In this document: positions 11,725-24,056 of the stretch, in pieces | How positions within the stretch are numbered: the first letter of the stretch is position 1 | How the letters are laid out: the number at the start of each line of letters is the position of its first letter | From: Cymbomonas tetramitiformis | Taxonomy: Eukaryota > Chlorophyta > Pyramimonadophyceae > Pyramimonadales > Pyramimonadaceae | Direction: 5' to 3' | Length of the DNA stretch: 64,000 nucleotides | Assembly: GCA_001247695.2 (NCBI GenBank) | Contig: LGRX02030564.1 | Coordinates: 1 to 64,000, forward strand | Made by a program: the position numbers and the translations under genes | The notes under the pieces: model-generated | Database searches by the model: none | Told to the model about the DNA's origin: nothing | Seen by the model: only the letters and a program-made list of their open reading frames with translations

Positions 11725-13310
11725 ATAAATTTTTAAAGGTTCATTTCGCCGAAAACCAGCTATTCCAAAACGAACACTGCTTTGTGTCACGCTTTTCGAG
11801 CGTCACGCTTTTCGAGCGAGACGCTTTTCGAGCGAGACGCTTTTCGAGCGTACGCGTTACACCCACCCAATTTAACCCCTGTTACGCACTTTAGCGTCGT
11901 AGATGAAAACTGCGAAACGATTTGTAAGTCGTGGATAAGTATGTGTCGCACGCGGCAGTATATAATTTGATACTTAGAATATTCAATACAAACCTTTTTT
12001 ATATTTAATTGGTGAATATTTAATTTTAATTTAATTTTATTGGAATTGCACAGTTTCACGACTGTTGAGTATAAATATAACTCAGCATTGTAGTATTAAG
12101 GGTAGGGTGCACTCAGTTTTCGACCTATTTAATTTCATAGCATTTTCCATATTTAATAGATTTCCAGGGTTATTTATTTTGTAAAATCGCAGGGAGCAGC
12201 ATAACCTATAGACCGATATCCCACTATAATCTACGGTCAGTTTGGGGTGTTATAAAGTATATAAAAAATCGAGAAAAGATTCTAGTGATCCATTTTTAAG
12301 TTATTTAGGTTATGGCGCCAGCTATGCAAAATTTGAAGTACCTAGCGCCAGAACCTGAATAACTTAAAAATGGATCACTAGAATCTTTTCTCGAATTTTT
12401 ATATACTTTATAACACCCCAAACTGACCGTAGATCACAGTGGGATATCGGTCTATAGGTTATGGAGCTCCCTGCGATTTTTCAAAATAAATAACCCTGGA
12501 AATTTATTAAATATGGAAAATGCTATGAAATTAAATGAGTCGAAAACTGAGTGCACCCTAATAAGATGAAGACTTTATTGACGGTATAAATATTTGGATG
12601 TGGCTGTGGTCGACTGGAAATTGACACATAAGACGTTAGACGTATGACATGACAAGAGACGCAGTCTAGCGTAAGCGTAAAGCTTCGAGAATGAAAGTTG
12701 ATGACACTGTCATGAACGTCAGTTAATGACGGTATGCGGCCATAGCCGAGCGCGATGGAAATCAGCCACTTCTCATTTTTTGGGGGTGTGGGGGGGACCC
12801 CCCACTACAGGGTGGCCGTGACCCGTAGGGGAATCGACCATGAATGCGGGCGTATGGGGTGAACTCCGATGGAAATCAAGTTGCTTCTCACATTTTTTTG
12901 GGGGGTGTGTGGGAGGGCCACAAGGGTGGCCGTGACCCGTAAGGGAATCGACGGCTTATTATTTATTAAATTTTATCACGCTTTTCGCGCTCACGCTCTT
13001 TTTATTTAGAGACTTCATTTCGTTCAGACCAGGTATTCCAAAACGAACACTGATTTGTGTCACGCTTTTCGACTGTCACGCTTTTTGCGCTCACGCTCTT
13101 TTTATTTAGAGACTTCATTTCGTTCAGACCAGGTATTCCAAAACGAACACTGATTTGTGTCACGCTTTTTCTGTCACGCTTTTCGACTGTCACGCTTTTC
13201 GCGCTCACGCCCTTTTTAACCCAATAAGACATATACTACATTTCGCTCACGCAACCTTCATTGCCCACATCACATTTTGTATGGTGATTTGAGATTGATT
13301 TTTCCCCACT
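11725..13310. repeat. Repeat unit 2, split by a foldback element
   Basis: Same motif order as unit 1 (CACGCTTTTCGAGCG series, GGCAGTATATAATTTGATA, the CTTTATTGACGGTATAAATA box, then the GGGAATCGACGGCTTATT box). It is interrupted at about 12,103-12,561 by a long foldback element absent from the matching place in unit 1 near 10,595. Confidence 0.65.
12105..12561. mobile_element. Foldback/MITE-like element of about 457 bp
   Basis: The left half starting TAGGGTGCACTCAGTTTTCG and the right half ending CGAAAACTGAGTGCACCCTA are near-perfect inverted copies over about 210 bases each, meeting at about 12,330. The sequence would fold into one long hairpin. Comparison with unit 1, where GTATTAA runs straight on to the AATAAGATGAAG phrase, shows an empty site, so this is an insertion with a short AT-rich target. 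It has no coding capacity and is non-autonomous. The superfamily is not determined. Confidence 0.85.
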
Positions 13311-13319
13311 TGTACGTTC

Positions 13320-15849
13320 ACGTACCCCCTATTGGGGAAAAATCTTTAGATTGTCCCCCTCTTTGAAAAATCCGGTTTTTTATGTCACGCTTTTGTGTAT
13401 AAATTTTTAAAGGTTCATTTCGCCGAAAACCAGCTATTCCAAAACGAACACTGCTTTGTGTCACGCTTTTCGAGCGTGACGCTTTTCGAGCGTGACGCTT
13501 TTCGAGCGTCACGCTTTTCGAGCGTCACGCTTTTCGAGCGTCACGCGTTACACCCACTCAATTTAACCCCTGTTACGCACTTTAGCGTCGTAGATGAAAA
13601 CTGCGAAACGATTCGTGTGTCGTGGATAAGTATGTGTCGCACCAGCAGTATATAATTTGATATTTAGATGAAAACTGCGAAACGATTCGTGTCTCGTGGA
13701 TAAGTATGTGTCGCACGCGGCAGTATATAATTTGATATTTAGAATATTCAATACAAAGCCTCTTTATATTTAATTGGTCAATATAATATATAATATAATA
13801 TTTTTAATTTTATTGGAATTGCACAAGTGTCACGACTGTCGATTATAAATATAACTTGGCACTGTATACCTTAACACTGTAGTATTATTTTTAATATGAC
13901 TTATTTAATTTTAAAATAAGATGAAGACTCTATTGACGGTATAAATATTTGGATGTGGTCGACTGGACATTGACACATAAGACGTTAGACGTATGACATG
14001 ACATGAGACGCAGTCTGTAAAGCGTAAAGCTTCGAGAATGAAAGTTGATGACAATGTCATGAACGTCAGCTGTACAGTATGGGCTGGCCGAGCCCGTATC
14101 GCGTTGAAAATCAAGCTGCTTCTCACATTTTTTTTTGGGTGTGGGGGGGGAACCCCCCTGGGTGGCCGTGACCCGTAAGAGAATCGACCATGAACGTCAG
14201 CTGTATGGGCAGCCGAACTCCGATGGAAAGCAAGTGCTTCTCACATTTTGGGTGGGGTTGTGTGGGGAGAACCCCCACGGGGTGGCCGTGACCCGTAGGG
14301 GAATCGACGGCTTATTATTTATTAAATTTTATTCTTTGACGCTTTGACGCTTTTACGCTTTTCGACTGTCACGCTTTTTGCGCTCACGCTCTTTTTAATT
14401 ATGACAGTAACACGACATGACATGACACGACAGTAAAGTCAAACTTTTGTGTATAAATGTTTTGGGGGAAATCGTAATCATTAGGTTGTCGCCCCTTTGC
14501 TGTCATTGGTAGACGCTGTCATCGTGTAGACGCTTCTTTATCGTTGTCATCATGCATGACACTTCGTTCGCTGTCATCATCCATCATGCATGACGCTTTT
14601 TGATATTCATCGTCAGCGTCATGCGCATGCGTCGCTGTTTGATCTGTCACGCTTATTATAATAAATTTAAAATAAATAATTTATAATATAAAACCTGTTT
14701 AAATATTTGGATGTGGTCGCCAAGGACACATCAGACATTGAGACTCAGTGACACGCAAATCTGCGAAAATGAAGGCTGATGACACTGTCATGAACGTCGA
14801 ACCATATGAGCTGGGCCCATGGCCGCTTACATTACATTTTTATTTTGGGGGGAGGAGAAGGGGTTCGCCCTCTCCCCACTGGACTGAAATGTGTTGGGGG
14901 GTGTTGGATGCTGAATGTTTGGTCGGGGGAGGAGGGCGCATGATTGGGGGGTCAATGCCATCGCATGCTTCGATCACAATTGGCCGGGTGGGGCTTGGGT
15001 GCACGAACCTATATCTTATAACCGCCGCGATCTAGTTAACCGCTTACCGCACGTCACCGTGTTTATTTGGTTACCTGGTTTATCATAGTCACGATCCATC
15101 ATTTTCTTTCTTTGTTCTGACATACCTTGTATCAACCCCATACGAATAAGCCCCCCACTATTCCTTGTCACACTTCTAACGACCACCCCCTCCCCTCGCC
15201 CCGCCTTACAATGCAACCACACCACAACCCTTTTTGCCCTTTGTCCACATGTGGGCCTCTCAATTTCTATTAACCATAGACCACTCACAATATCTAAGAC
15301 AAATTTACATCAAAATTTACAACCAATCAATGATCAAATATGATCGAATATTTAAACAATGAATCACAACTATCTTGAGATTTGAATAGTACAACACAAT
15401 TTGATTGATTTGTTTGTTCACCAATTGCAATTGACAACATATTACTATGAAATCAGCTTGAGATTTGAAAGATGAACAATTTCGCTTCATCTTTGGTTCA
15501 AAATGAAACATATTTGTTTGGCCAATCACATCGATTGATACATGAATAATTGATGAAATCAGAGTTTTCTCAAAGTAATTTCAACCATCAAAATGATATA
15601 AAATGCAAATATTTGTTGATACGCTACAAATGTAACACATTTGACAATTGGCATGCTTTGATGACGACATTTGGCGATCATTATGGCCACACACATTTTA
15701 CTAAATTTGGACAGTGCCCCTATGTATCAACATATAAATTATCAACGACTCTTATTGTTATCATTTCTGAATTCAAAAATATACATCAAAGCAACTTTAA
15801 CTTCAACATGTCTCAATTTACCAAAACTTGGTTTGGCACCCTGAAGACT
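13320..15849. repeat. Repeat unit 3, extended form with gene start
   Basis: This unit matches 24,057-26,570 over about 2.5 kb. It carries the TCACGCTTTTCGAGCG series, the G-rich boxes, then a more ordinary region (CATTTTTATTTTGGGGGGAG, TATAACCGCCGCGATCTAG and an AT-rich stretch). It ends in a short reading frame at 15,808 (MSQFTKTWFGTLKT), which is cut off at about 15,849, where the helicase-derived sequence begins. In the other copy this frame continues. Confidence 0.7.
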
Positions 15850-15853
15850 ATAA

Positions 15854-18800
15854 CTGAAGGCTGTAAAATCATCACCGGACAATAGCACCGATAAACAATT
15901 ACCTTTTGGTGGAATTCATGTAATCATTTTGGGTGATCTTTATCAATTACCGGCATTTGGTACAGCTGTGTATCAAAATCCAACATTAAGAACAAACAAC
16001 CCAGAGTATTATAGTGCATGTGTGCAAGGCAAAAAAATTTGGAATTCCATTACATCATACATTGAGCTTACTGAAAATGTTAGACATCAGTCAAAAAAAG
16101 GAAGTCCATTGCCATTTTTAGCAGAGTTTTGTAAGGCGGCTCGAGTAGGACTTCCTTCACTAGATCAATTTGCAAAATTGTGGAAACATTGTTTGTGTGG
16201 AAGTGTAAGTGAAGCTCAAAAAAAAGCTCCTCAAGATGCAATGTGGGTTGCTGCGTCGCATGATAAGGTTAATGAAATCAACAAAATTTGTTTTGAAAAT
16301 TTAGTGAAATCGGGAAACACACACTTTAGGATACATGCGCGGCATTACTCGTCAAATGGTGATGTAATAATTGAAGAACAACAATATGAGTTGTCCAAAA
16401 TTTCTAAAAGCACGTCTAAAGGTTTGCCAGACCATAATGATGTACAAGATGTGCATCTTGATTTAGCCATCGGAAGTAGAGTGATGAGTACAAGCAATTC
16501 AGGAACACAACTAGGACTGTACAACGGCGCCCAAGGCACTGTAGTTGGTTTTGGTTTCTCAGGAAAACCATATGAAAAGAATATGCCATCAGTAACAGAT
16601 GCTATCAAGGATAACTACGAAATTCCAATTGTGTTTGTACAAATGGATGGCGGAGATGGATGGGGTTATCAAGGAGAGTCAGTCAGTTTAACAATCCCCA
16701 GAATTGTGCCATTTGTCGCTGAGGCAAGTCGGTCAAAGCTATCAAAAAAGTATGTACGTAAACAACTAAAGTTGAAGACAGCTCATTGTATAACCATACA
16801 CAAAAGCCAAGGATTAACTGCAAAACACGGATTAGTCGTGTGTCCCACTGAGAATGAGAAACAATGCTTTGCCCCAGGTTTGGAATATGTCGCAATATCA
16901 CGGGCACAATCCATTGAGAATGTGTTTCTGATAAGCCCCTTACTTAACTTTCATTTCGCCTCAAATCGGCACGCTTCTATGAGAAAATCAATTCAACTAG
17001 AGTATGAGAGATTAGCTTGTCTAAAAGACAAACACGTTGATGTTTACATTGATACACCAATGGTGTTTGTCACTACGGAATCTATATCTGTAGATCCTAA
17101 AAAACCTTCCAAGGTATCTCCCAAAATTCCACTTAAACAACACACTGTTGTATCAAATAATAGTGTATCACTTAGTGGAATTCCAAACCTTGGAAACACG
17201 TGCTACTTTTCTGCAGTGATGCACATATTGACAAAAGTTCCTGGTTACTTAAATCAATTTGCATCCACCACCCAAACAAGTGACACCATTCGTAAGCTAA
17301 TTTTGTCTTTTCATTCCTTGTCAACTCAAATATCAACAGGCGTTTCCGCTCAACCTGAATCATGTTTATTTAATATTCGACGATTAATTCCACAATACAA
17401 CAACTCATCTCAACATGATGCAGGAGAATTCTTGGTAAAACTACTCAATTTACTTCATCCTAGCTTACCAAAAACATCATTTCAAGGAACGTACAAATAT
17501 ACACAAAGGTGTACAAATCATCCTTGTACCGGGCATGTACATAATTCAATTCAAGATACAAATTTCATTTTAAATGTACCTACATCTAAGCCTAATATAT
17601 CCTTGAAAGCTTGTATTAATCATGCTCTAGGTTGTACCAACATTCTTTGGCAATGCCCAGTGTGCAACATAAACAGTAATAATAACATGCAACTTAAAAC
17701 TATTGAACAACTGCCAAAAACTTTAGTCATATTGATTGCGAAATATGATAACCATGGTAAAAAATTGCCTATACACGTCTCAATTACACAAACATTGACC
17801 TCAAAAGACCTCAAAGTTACATCACAAGATGTAACCTATAAATTAATAGGAGTGGTCAAGCATTTCGGTAACAATGTTTCTTCTGGACACTATACAACTT
17901 GTATTGTCCAGCAAAATGGAGGTTGGTTACAATGTGACGATCACAATGTGTCTCACATTACACCATCAAGTTTGGCAAAAGACGCATACATCTTAGTGTA
18001 TACTCAAACACCTATTGCTGTAGAAAATATTGATACAAATGGTAATCCTGCGGAAATGTCGTCTACTACATCGATTAACCCTGTAAATACTTTATTACCA
18101 GTCAATACATCAATGGTGCACATTCCTTGGGAGGCCAACTCCTGCTTCATCGATCCATGCATCGAATGGTTATATCATCTATGTACCAAATACATATTTT
18201 CGTCAACCGATCCCACCCTTACTCAATTAGTGTATGATAGTTTATGGGCTCGATATCGAGGAATTGCCAAAGATATTTCTTCTTCTAGGAATAAATTACG
18301 ACATCATGTAACCTTGCATGAAGCTGGTGCCAATGGATCCTTTGGGTCATTACATGCCACCCTTAGAACAATTTATTCAAAATCTTCTGACATTGTAGCC
18401 CTACATATCCAACAGCATTACAAATGCACCGCTTGCAATGTTGAAAAAACTAAGGTTAAATTTGCTTGTCCCTGGAGTCCACATTCATGGTGTTCAAATA
18501 TCTTATACACGTACCGTCATTTATTCAAATGTGATCACGTAGATCCTTTCAAGTTGATCGATTTGGACACTAAACTTCCCCGTGTTTTCACATGTTCACG
18601 GTGTGTATCCCTTGTCAGTGAAACCCTTACAGACAATTTAGCAATTACTGATGTCGCAGACAATTTATCCAAGACCGAACACGTTTACCAACGGATAAAT
18701 TCCCCTCCAACTTCTATCATCATTAATGTTGCAACCATCAGAAGCAACACTCCAGATGTCAACATCATCCCATCTGCAACTGAAAATATATTGAATCTGG

Positions 18801-18997
18801 CCAATGGTTATACACATAGATATGATTTGACAGGAGTTGCTCATTATACTGGATCTCATTTCTACATTTCTGTAAAGCATGATCATTCATGGGTGCTTGT
18901 AGACAATTATAACCATCAAACATTTAGAGAAATTCCTTTTCCAATGGATCCCGACCCGAGCCAACTTTTCTATATGTACACTTTATCCTCATTGTAG
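15854..18997 (+). CDS. 5'-truncated PIF1-type helicase fused to ubiquitin-specific protease domains
   Basis: The frame is open from 15,854, just after an in-frame TAA, with no natural ATG start. The N-terminal Walker A and B half of the helicase is therefore missing. The first part shows PIF1 helicase motifs: GGIHVIILGDLYQLPAFG (motif III), ENVRHQ, CITIHKSQGLT (motif V) and YVAISRA (motif VI). From about residue 415 (counted from 15,929) a C19 ubiquitin protease follows, with its Cys box (NLGNTCYFSAVMHIL) and His box (SGHYTTCIVQQNGGWLQCDD). The last 290 residues look like a second, divergent C19 domain (NSCFIDPCIEWLY; HYTGSHFYISVKHDHSW). The fusion suggests a protein of a large Helitron-like or related DNA transposon. 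The truncated 5' end, joined to repeat unit 3, argues that this copy is dead. Confidence 0.8.
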   Translation: MKAVKSSPDNSTDKQLPFGGIHVIILGDLYQLPAFGTAVYQNPTLRTNNPEYYSACVQGKKIWNSITSYIELTENVRHQSKKGSPLPFLAEFCKAARVGLPSLDQFAKLWKHCLCGSVSEAQKKAPQDAMWVAASHDKVNEINKICFENLVKSGNTHFRIHARHYSSNGDVIIEEQQYELSKISKSTSKGLPDHNDVQDVHLDLAIGSRVMSTSNSGTQLGLYNGAQGTVVGFGFSGKPYEKNMPSVTDAIKDNYEIPIVFVQMDGGDGWGYQGESVSLTIPRIVPFVAEASRSKLSKKYVRKQLKLKTAHCITIHKSQGLTAKHGLVVCPTENEKQCFAPGLEYVAISRAQSIENVFLISPLLNFHFASNRHASMRKSIQLEYERLACLKDKHVDVYIDTPMVFVTTESISVDPKKPSKVSPKIPLKQHTVVSNNSVSLSGIPNLGNTCYFSAVMHILTKVPGYLNQFASTTQTSDTIRKLILSFHSLSTQISTGVSAQPESCLFNIRRLIPQYNNSSQHDAGEFLVKLLNLLHPSLPKTSFQGTYKYTQRCTNHPCTGHVHNSIQDTNFILNVPTSKPNISLKACINHALGCTNILWQCPVCNINSNNNMQLKTIEQLPKTLVILIAKYDNHGKKLPIHVSITQTLTSKDLKVTSQDVTYKLIGVVKHFGNNVSSGHYTTCIVQQNGGWLQCDDHNVSHITPSSLAKDAYILVYTQTPIAVENIDTNGNPAEMSSTTSINPVNTLLPVNTSMVHIPWEANSCFIDPCIEWLYHLCTKYIFSSTDPTLTQLVYDSLWARYRGIAKDISSSRNKLRHHVTLHEAGANGSFGSLHATLRTIYSKSSDIVALHIQQHYKCTACNVEKTKVKFACPWSPHSWCSNILYTYRHLFKCDHVDPFKLIDLDTKLPRVFTCSRCVSLVSETLTDNLAITDVADNLSKTEHVYQRINSPPTSIIINVATIRSNTPDVNIIPSATENILNLANGYTHRYDLTGVAHYTGSHFYISVKHDHSWVLVDNYNHQTFREIPFPMDPDPSQLFYMYTLSSL

Positions 18998-19099
18998 TTC
19001 GCACTACATTTTCAACCAAAAAACCTTGAAATCAACAATTAATTGCAAAGTTTAACGACCACGGTCATGAATACATTGTTCATTGACATTATTGACATT

Positions 19100-20370
19100 A
19101 TACATTGTTGGCCCATCAAGCCTGTTTTTGGATAGGGCTTAAGCACCTGTCCAAAGGCCCACCAGCGTTCCTGTGGATGAGGAGACCCACACGTCTTCCT
19201 GTGGTATAGGATGACCAACAAGCCAGTCTTGGAGATAAAGATGGCCCACTAACTATCCTGTGGATGAGGATAAGCCACTATGTGGATGAGGATTGTCCAC
19301 CCACTTTGTGTGGTGGCCCCCCACCATTTTATACATTGTTGGCCCATCAAGCCTGTTTTTGGATAGGGCTTAAGCACCTGTCCAAAGGCCCACCAGCGTT
19401 CCTGTGGATGAGGAGACCCACACGTCTTCCTGTGATAGGGTGACCAACAAGCCAGTCTTGGAGATAAAGCTGGCCCACTAACTATCCTGTGGATGAGGAT
19501 AAGCCACTATGTGGATGAGGATTGTCCACCCACTTTGTGTGGTGGACCCCCACCATTTTATACATTGTTGGCCCATCAAGCCTGTTTTTGGATAGGGCTT
19601 AAGCACCTGTCTAATAAAGGCCCACCAGCGTTCTGTGGATGAGGAGGCCCACACGTCTACCTGTGGTAAAGGGTGACCAACAAGCCAGTCTTGGAGATAA
19701 AGATGGCCCGCTAACTATCCTGTGGATGAGGATAAGCCACTATGTGGATGAGGATTGTCCACCCACTTTGTGTGGTGGACCCCCACCATTTTATACATTG
19801 TTGGCCCATCAAGCCTGTTTTTGGATAGGGCTTAAGCACCTGTCCAAAGGCCCACCAGCGTTCCTGTGGATGAGGAGACCCACACGTTTACCTGTGGTTA
19901 AGGGTGACCAAGAAGCCAGTCTTGGAGATAAAGATGGCCCACTAATTATCCTGTGGATGAGGATAAGCCACTATGTGGATGAGGATTGTCCACCCACTTT
20001 GTGTGGTGGACCCCCACCATTTTATACATTGTTGGCCCATCAAGGCTGTTTTTGGATGAGTGCTTAAGCACCTGTCTAAAGGCCCACCAGCGTTCCTGTG
20101 GATGAGGAGACCCACACGTCTTCCTGTGGTATAGGATGACCAACAAGCCAGTCTTGAAGATAAAGATGGCCCACTAACTATCCTGTGGATGAGGATAAGC
20201 CACTATGTGGATGAGGATTGTCCACCCACTTTGTGTGGTGGACCCCCACCATTTTATACATTGTTGGCCCATCAAGCCTGTATTTGGATGAGTGCTTAAG
20301 CACCTGTCTAAAGGCCCACCAGCGTTCCTGTGGATGAGGAAAGCCCACACATTTACCTGTGGTAAATGGA
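19100..20370. repeat. 231-bp satellite, about 5.5 copies
   Basis: The phrase TACATTGTTGGCCCATCAAG recurs at 19,101, 19,332, 19,561, 19,794, 20,025 and 20,257, giving units of 229-233 bases. Each unit contains internal repeats of TGTGGATGAGGA. Open frames seen here are by-products of the repeat. Confidence 0.92.
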
Positions 20371-20651
20371 CAGCAAGCTTGTCTTGTGATCAGTAGGGCT
20401 CACCAAGCCCTACTAAATAACATGTCCTCGCTTATCGGGATCAACGATGGTGGAATGATGACTTGCCGTAAAATGCCGCAATTCATTCAATAATTTGAAG
20501 GCCATTATCTTATAGGTGAGTGAATTCAACTAAATTACCATTAATATTATTACCAATATGTTCACTTGAATTTTATTATTATTTACAACCTGCTAATTTT
20601 GTCATTGTGCTTTATGGTGTGCAGTATCCTTGTCAACGTTGAGTGCTGATA

Positions 20652-23560
20652 ATGCCTGAGTGGTCAGAGATACTAGCCCAAGCTTTAAATGTCTTAGACC
20701 CACTTTTGGTGACCAAGGCCAACGTACGTATCCTGAACTTCCAGGCCCTTGGCGATCGAGCGACAATATCCACCAAAGGAAAGATAAGGAAGGGAGGTCC
20801 TTGTCTCGTCACTGAGTTCAATCTCCTCAACGAATGGGTGAATGAAAATCCTGTGTACATGTCCTCTACTCAAATTCTTGGGAAGAAACTTGGTCTTTTA
20901 ATAGCGCACAACGATGCACCACCACGTCAAACGTGGTCCGATATTACTCTGGATTCAAGGTTACTGCTACTTGGACTTGGCACATCTGGCCATTTAACCT
21001 ACCATCCAAATGTCGAGTACGCCATGAAGAATGTATATCCATTTTACAACGCACAAGGTAACTTCAATCACGTCCTTGATTTCAAATTCAAGTTTGTCAC
21101 TATCATCATCGAATAAACTAATGTTTTGTATTGTTGTGTACAGATCCTGAAACCACCAGAGCTGTTTACAGTATCAATTTCGTAGACGGCAGTGGGATTA
21201 TTTGCTTCGCAAGCACCCGCGCCTCTGACACTCTTAATGTACGAATAAATGTACGAAAATTTGATGAACCATTAATTGTGCCATATGAAAGTTGGCAGGA
21301 GCGCCCTCTCAAGGTGAGTTGTAGTTTAATAACTCAACACTCATTCCTAACACAACCCACTGAGTCAGGTTGATAGTCGTTTTGCACTCATGCATGACAA
21401 TCGATGTGCCCACCAATCATTCCACGTGTCTACACTAACCGTGTTTATTGTCATGCATTGACTGTTTTCATTCAGCTAGACGACCTGTGATATGCTCTAA
21501 GAGTATTAATATCATTGGACCAACATGTGTCATACCATGTTCATTACAGCTGTTGACCATGTTCTAATCACCTTCCATATAATACTCGGCTTAATATAAT
21601 CAAATAACAACTGATTTGCCACTCATTCAACAATTTGACTTCACACTTCACAGGTACTTCTCTGGGATAATGAGGCTAACCTGAGAATATGGGACACCAA
21701 GGACAACCAAGAAGAGTGCACAGTAAAAAACCTCTGGCCAGTTCGACTGGATCCACTCACAAGTCCAGTGGACCACGTGTGTATGCTAATCGGACTTACT
21801 CAAAACGAAGACTCGACCATCTCATACGATGATACCTTTGCTGACATGACCTTGTTGGAACTACTTGGGCATGAGAAAACACTCAACAGAGCATTCCCTG
21901 GTAAGTTGTTTCAGGCTTGGCTTCAAATGCACTCCTGATTCATGTCCCTGCAATGTGAATAATTTTTCAATTCTTGGATGGTTACATTGAAGACTATATT
22001 GACTAATACCCCATCCATACAGCTGTTGTTTAATTTTGTTTGGGGAGGTCGACATGTTTAATTTTGTTTGGGGAGGTCGACAGGTGCTGGACCAAGGCAT
22101 GCTGTTGAGTGCTTAAACACGACATCACGCGCTTGCAGAGCTGGTAACAACAACACTCGGATGGCCAATGAAGTGGCTTCAGTAGATGTCCGTCTCCTTG
22201 CACTTGCTGCACATCGACAACTCATTGCAACAGAATTGGCTATTGTCAGCGCGTCTATTGCTGATGGCAATCCGTTTGCACCTGAGGGTTTTAACAAGCC
22301 CTTTGCACGAAGCTCTGCAAGGACTAATACTTCATATCGAGCTTTGGGGACTTTGGTGTTGGTAGATGGCTTGAAGGAGTCAAAAACATGCACCTCATTC
22401 AACATCAATATCCATCCTGACTTGCTGGGGGTGAAGCCACCAACCATTGCGGGCGAGGTATGCTCACTAACATATTATTCCAAATTGCCTTGTGTTTCTT
22501 TTTCACATTGTTCATCAAACTCAATCTTGACCATTTTTTGCTTTCAGGTGCTACCTCTTCCATATCATGAAAAACACGGTTGCGATCAACACCAGTTTGC
22601 TCTTCCACTGCAAAAAATTGCCAATTCAGCAAAGAATAAAGAGAATCGAAGACTTGGCAAACCATCTATTCCTATGAGATTGGCCAAAAAACCTAGACCG
22701 ATGTCATTATTCCTCAAGAAGGACATTGGCGTTGGACCCTTAAGGTAATTTTCTCTTAGCTATTATCATTCGCCTAGTTTTGTATTTATTAATATGCAAT
22801 CACTTATCTCATTCATCCGTCAACACATCAACAGGTACCATACACCAAAAGAGATTGAAACTCTACTTGCTCAACATCCTCACACTTCACAAAACCCAGC
22901 TGGGCACCCAATTCCAGACGGTTATGAAGGGCAAACGATTCGCATGTTTTTCTCTGAAGGTGAGTTTGTTATTTTTGATTTGTGATTTGTGTCCATCTAA
23001 TAATTCCCATCCTTGACATCACATTAACCATGTTACCTTGATACCCTTCTATTTTGCTCCTTTGGTTTACAGGTGGCGCCAGAGACATTCCGGCTTTTGG
23101 TGTGGTCATACCGTTCTCTAAGCTTTCAACAATTCAGAAAGCCAGAGCCCTCAGAGATAGTCTTGACATCAAGCGTGTCGTCGACGAGGAATTGTATGCT
23201 GTAATCTGGAGGGATGGCAACCTCACTCACATCCTACAAAATCAGATTGTATCATACCGATTGGCAGGTTCAAACATGTCAGGCATACCTAGCAGTAGTG
23301 CACTGCCTTTTTTCAAGTCGTTTCGTACTGACAAACACAACAATCCTCTCTTTGGACCTCACTTCGGAGGACATGCAATCGATCAGGATAACTTCCTGAA
23401 ATCACTTCGTCTTGAAGAGTTGAGGGTCAGAAGACTTGCTATCACATCATTGGATGCAAAGATCCAGGAGTTCCCACATCTTCAAACAAACATTCCTCCC
23501 GCTCTCCAGAAGTTGCGAGAAAAGGGTGTCAACGGAGGAATCCTGCATTCGATATCTTAA
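20652..23560 (+). CDS. Seven-exon gene of unknown function
   Basis: Clean GT-AG junctions join open segments. Exon 1 runs 20,652-about 21,056 (starts MPEWSEILAQALNVLDPLLV; donor AAG|GTAACT); exon 2 about 21,144-21,313 (acceptor TACAG; donor AAG|GTGAGT); exon 3 21,654-about 21,900 (donor GTAAGT); exon 4 about 22,083-22,456 (acceptor GACAG; donor GTATGC); exon 5 22,548-22,744; exon 6 22,835-about 22,960 (donor GTGAGT); exon 7 23,073-23,560 (acceptor TACAG; ends GGILHSIS). The predicted protein of about 660 residues has no motif I can name. The N-terminal part, with alternating hydrophobic strands (NVRILNFQALGD, GPCLVTEFNLLNEW), could be OB-fold-like. It lies between two repeat units next to a helicase fusion, so it may be a transposon accessory gene or a host gene. 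An upstream exon is possible. Confidence 0.65.
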
Positions 23561-24056
23561 TGACCTGTAGTAAATAGATATAACATTTTAGTTTTACTGG
23601 CTGCATTGCCAACCCTCAAATCTCACCGGAGTATTTTCTTAACAAAGTACCCTTAATTTCCAAGTCCTAGCCTTGACATTAAATATGCCAATTGGTGAAT
23701 GCTTCAAATGTCCCAACTATTTATCTTGCTTGTGGTTGTTAATGTGCCCTTAAATTTTAGATTACACCTATACTATTCCTTTATTTGGTACTTTGCTTTA
23801 ATTAAACACATTACATTCCAATTATGCTTCCAAATTATATTCGCCCTGACCTTTATAACAGTTGTCGATATGGTTGGACAACATAGCAATATCTTGATTC
23901 CGTAAGTATCCCAATTAATACCCTTGTGTTCATTGCCGATGCCACTTGCTTTTCTAAACCGTTGTTATTCTATACTTCACAACATTCATTTTGCACCTCT
24001 CGTTCACTCACAATTTGATGGTAACAATGCAAAATTTAGAATTGAGGAATTTGGAT
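23561..24056. other. Gap without supported gene
   Basis: This AT-rich stretch lies after the stop of the seven-exon gene and before repeat unit 4. It contains one short forward frame with hydrophobic composition (LFILLVVVNVPLNFRLHLYY) but no evidence of expression. Nothing else is seen. Confidence 0.4.

Noticed and set aside
19639..20146. 142-codon forward ORF and matching minus ORFs
   Set aside because: Reading of the 231-bp satellite; the same peptide recurs in each unit.
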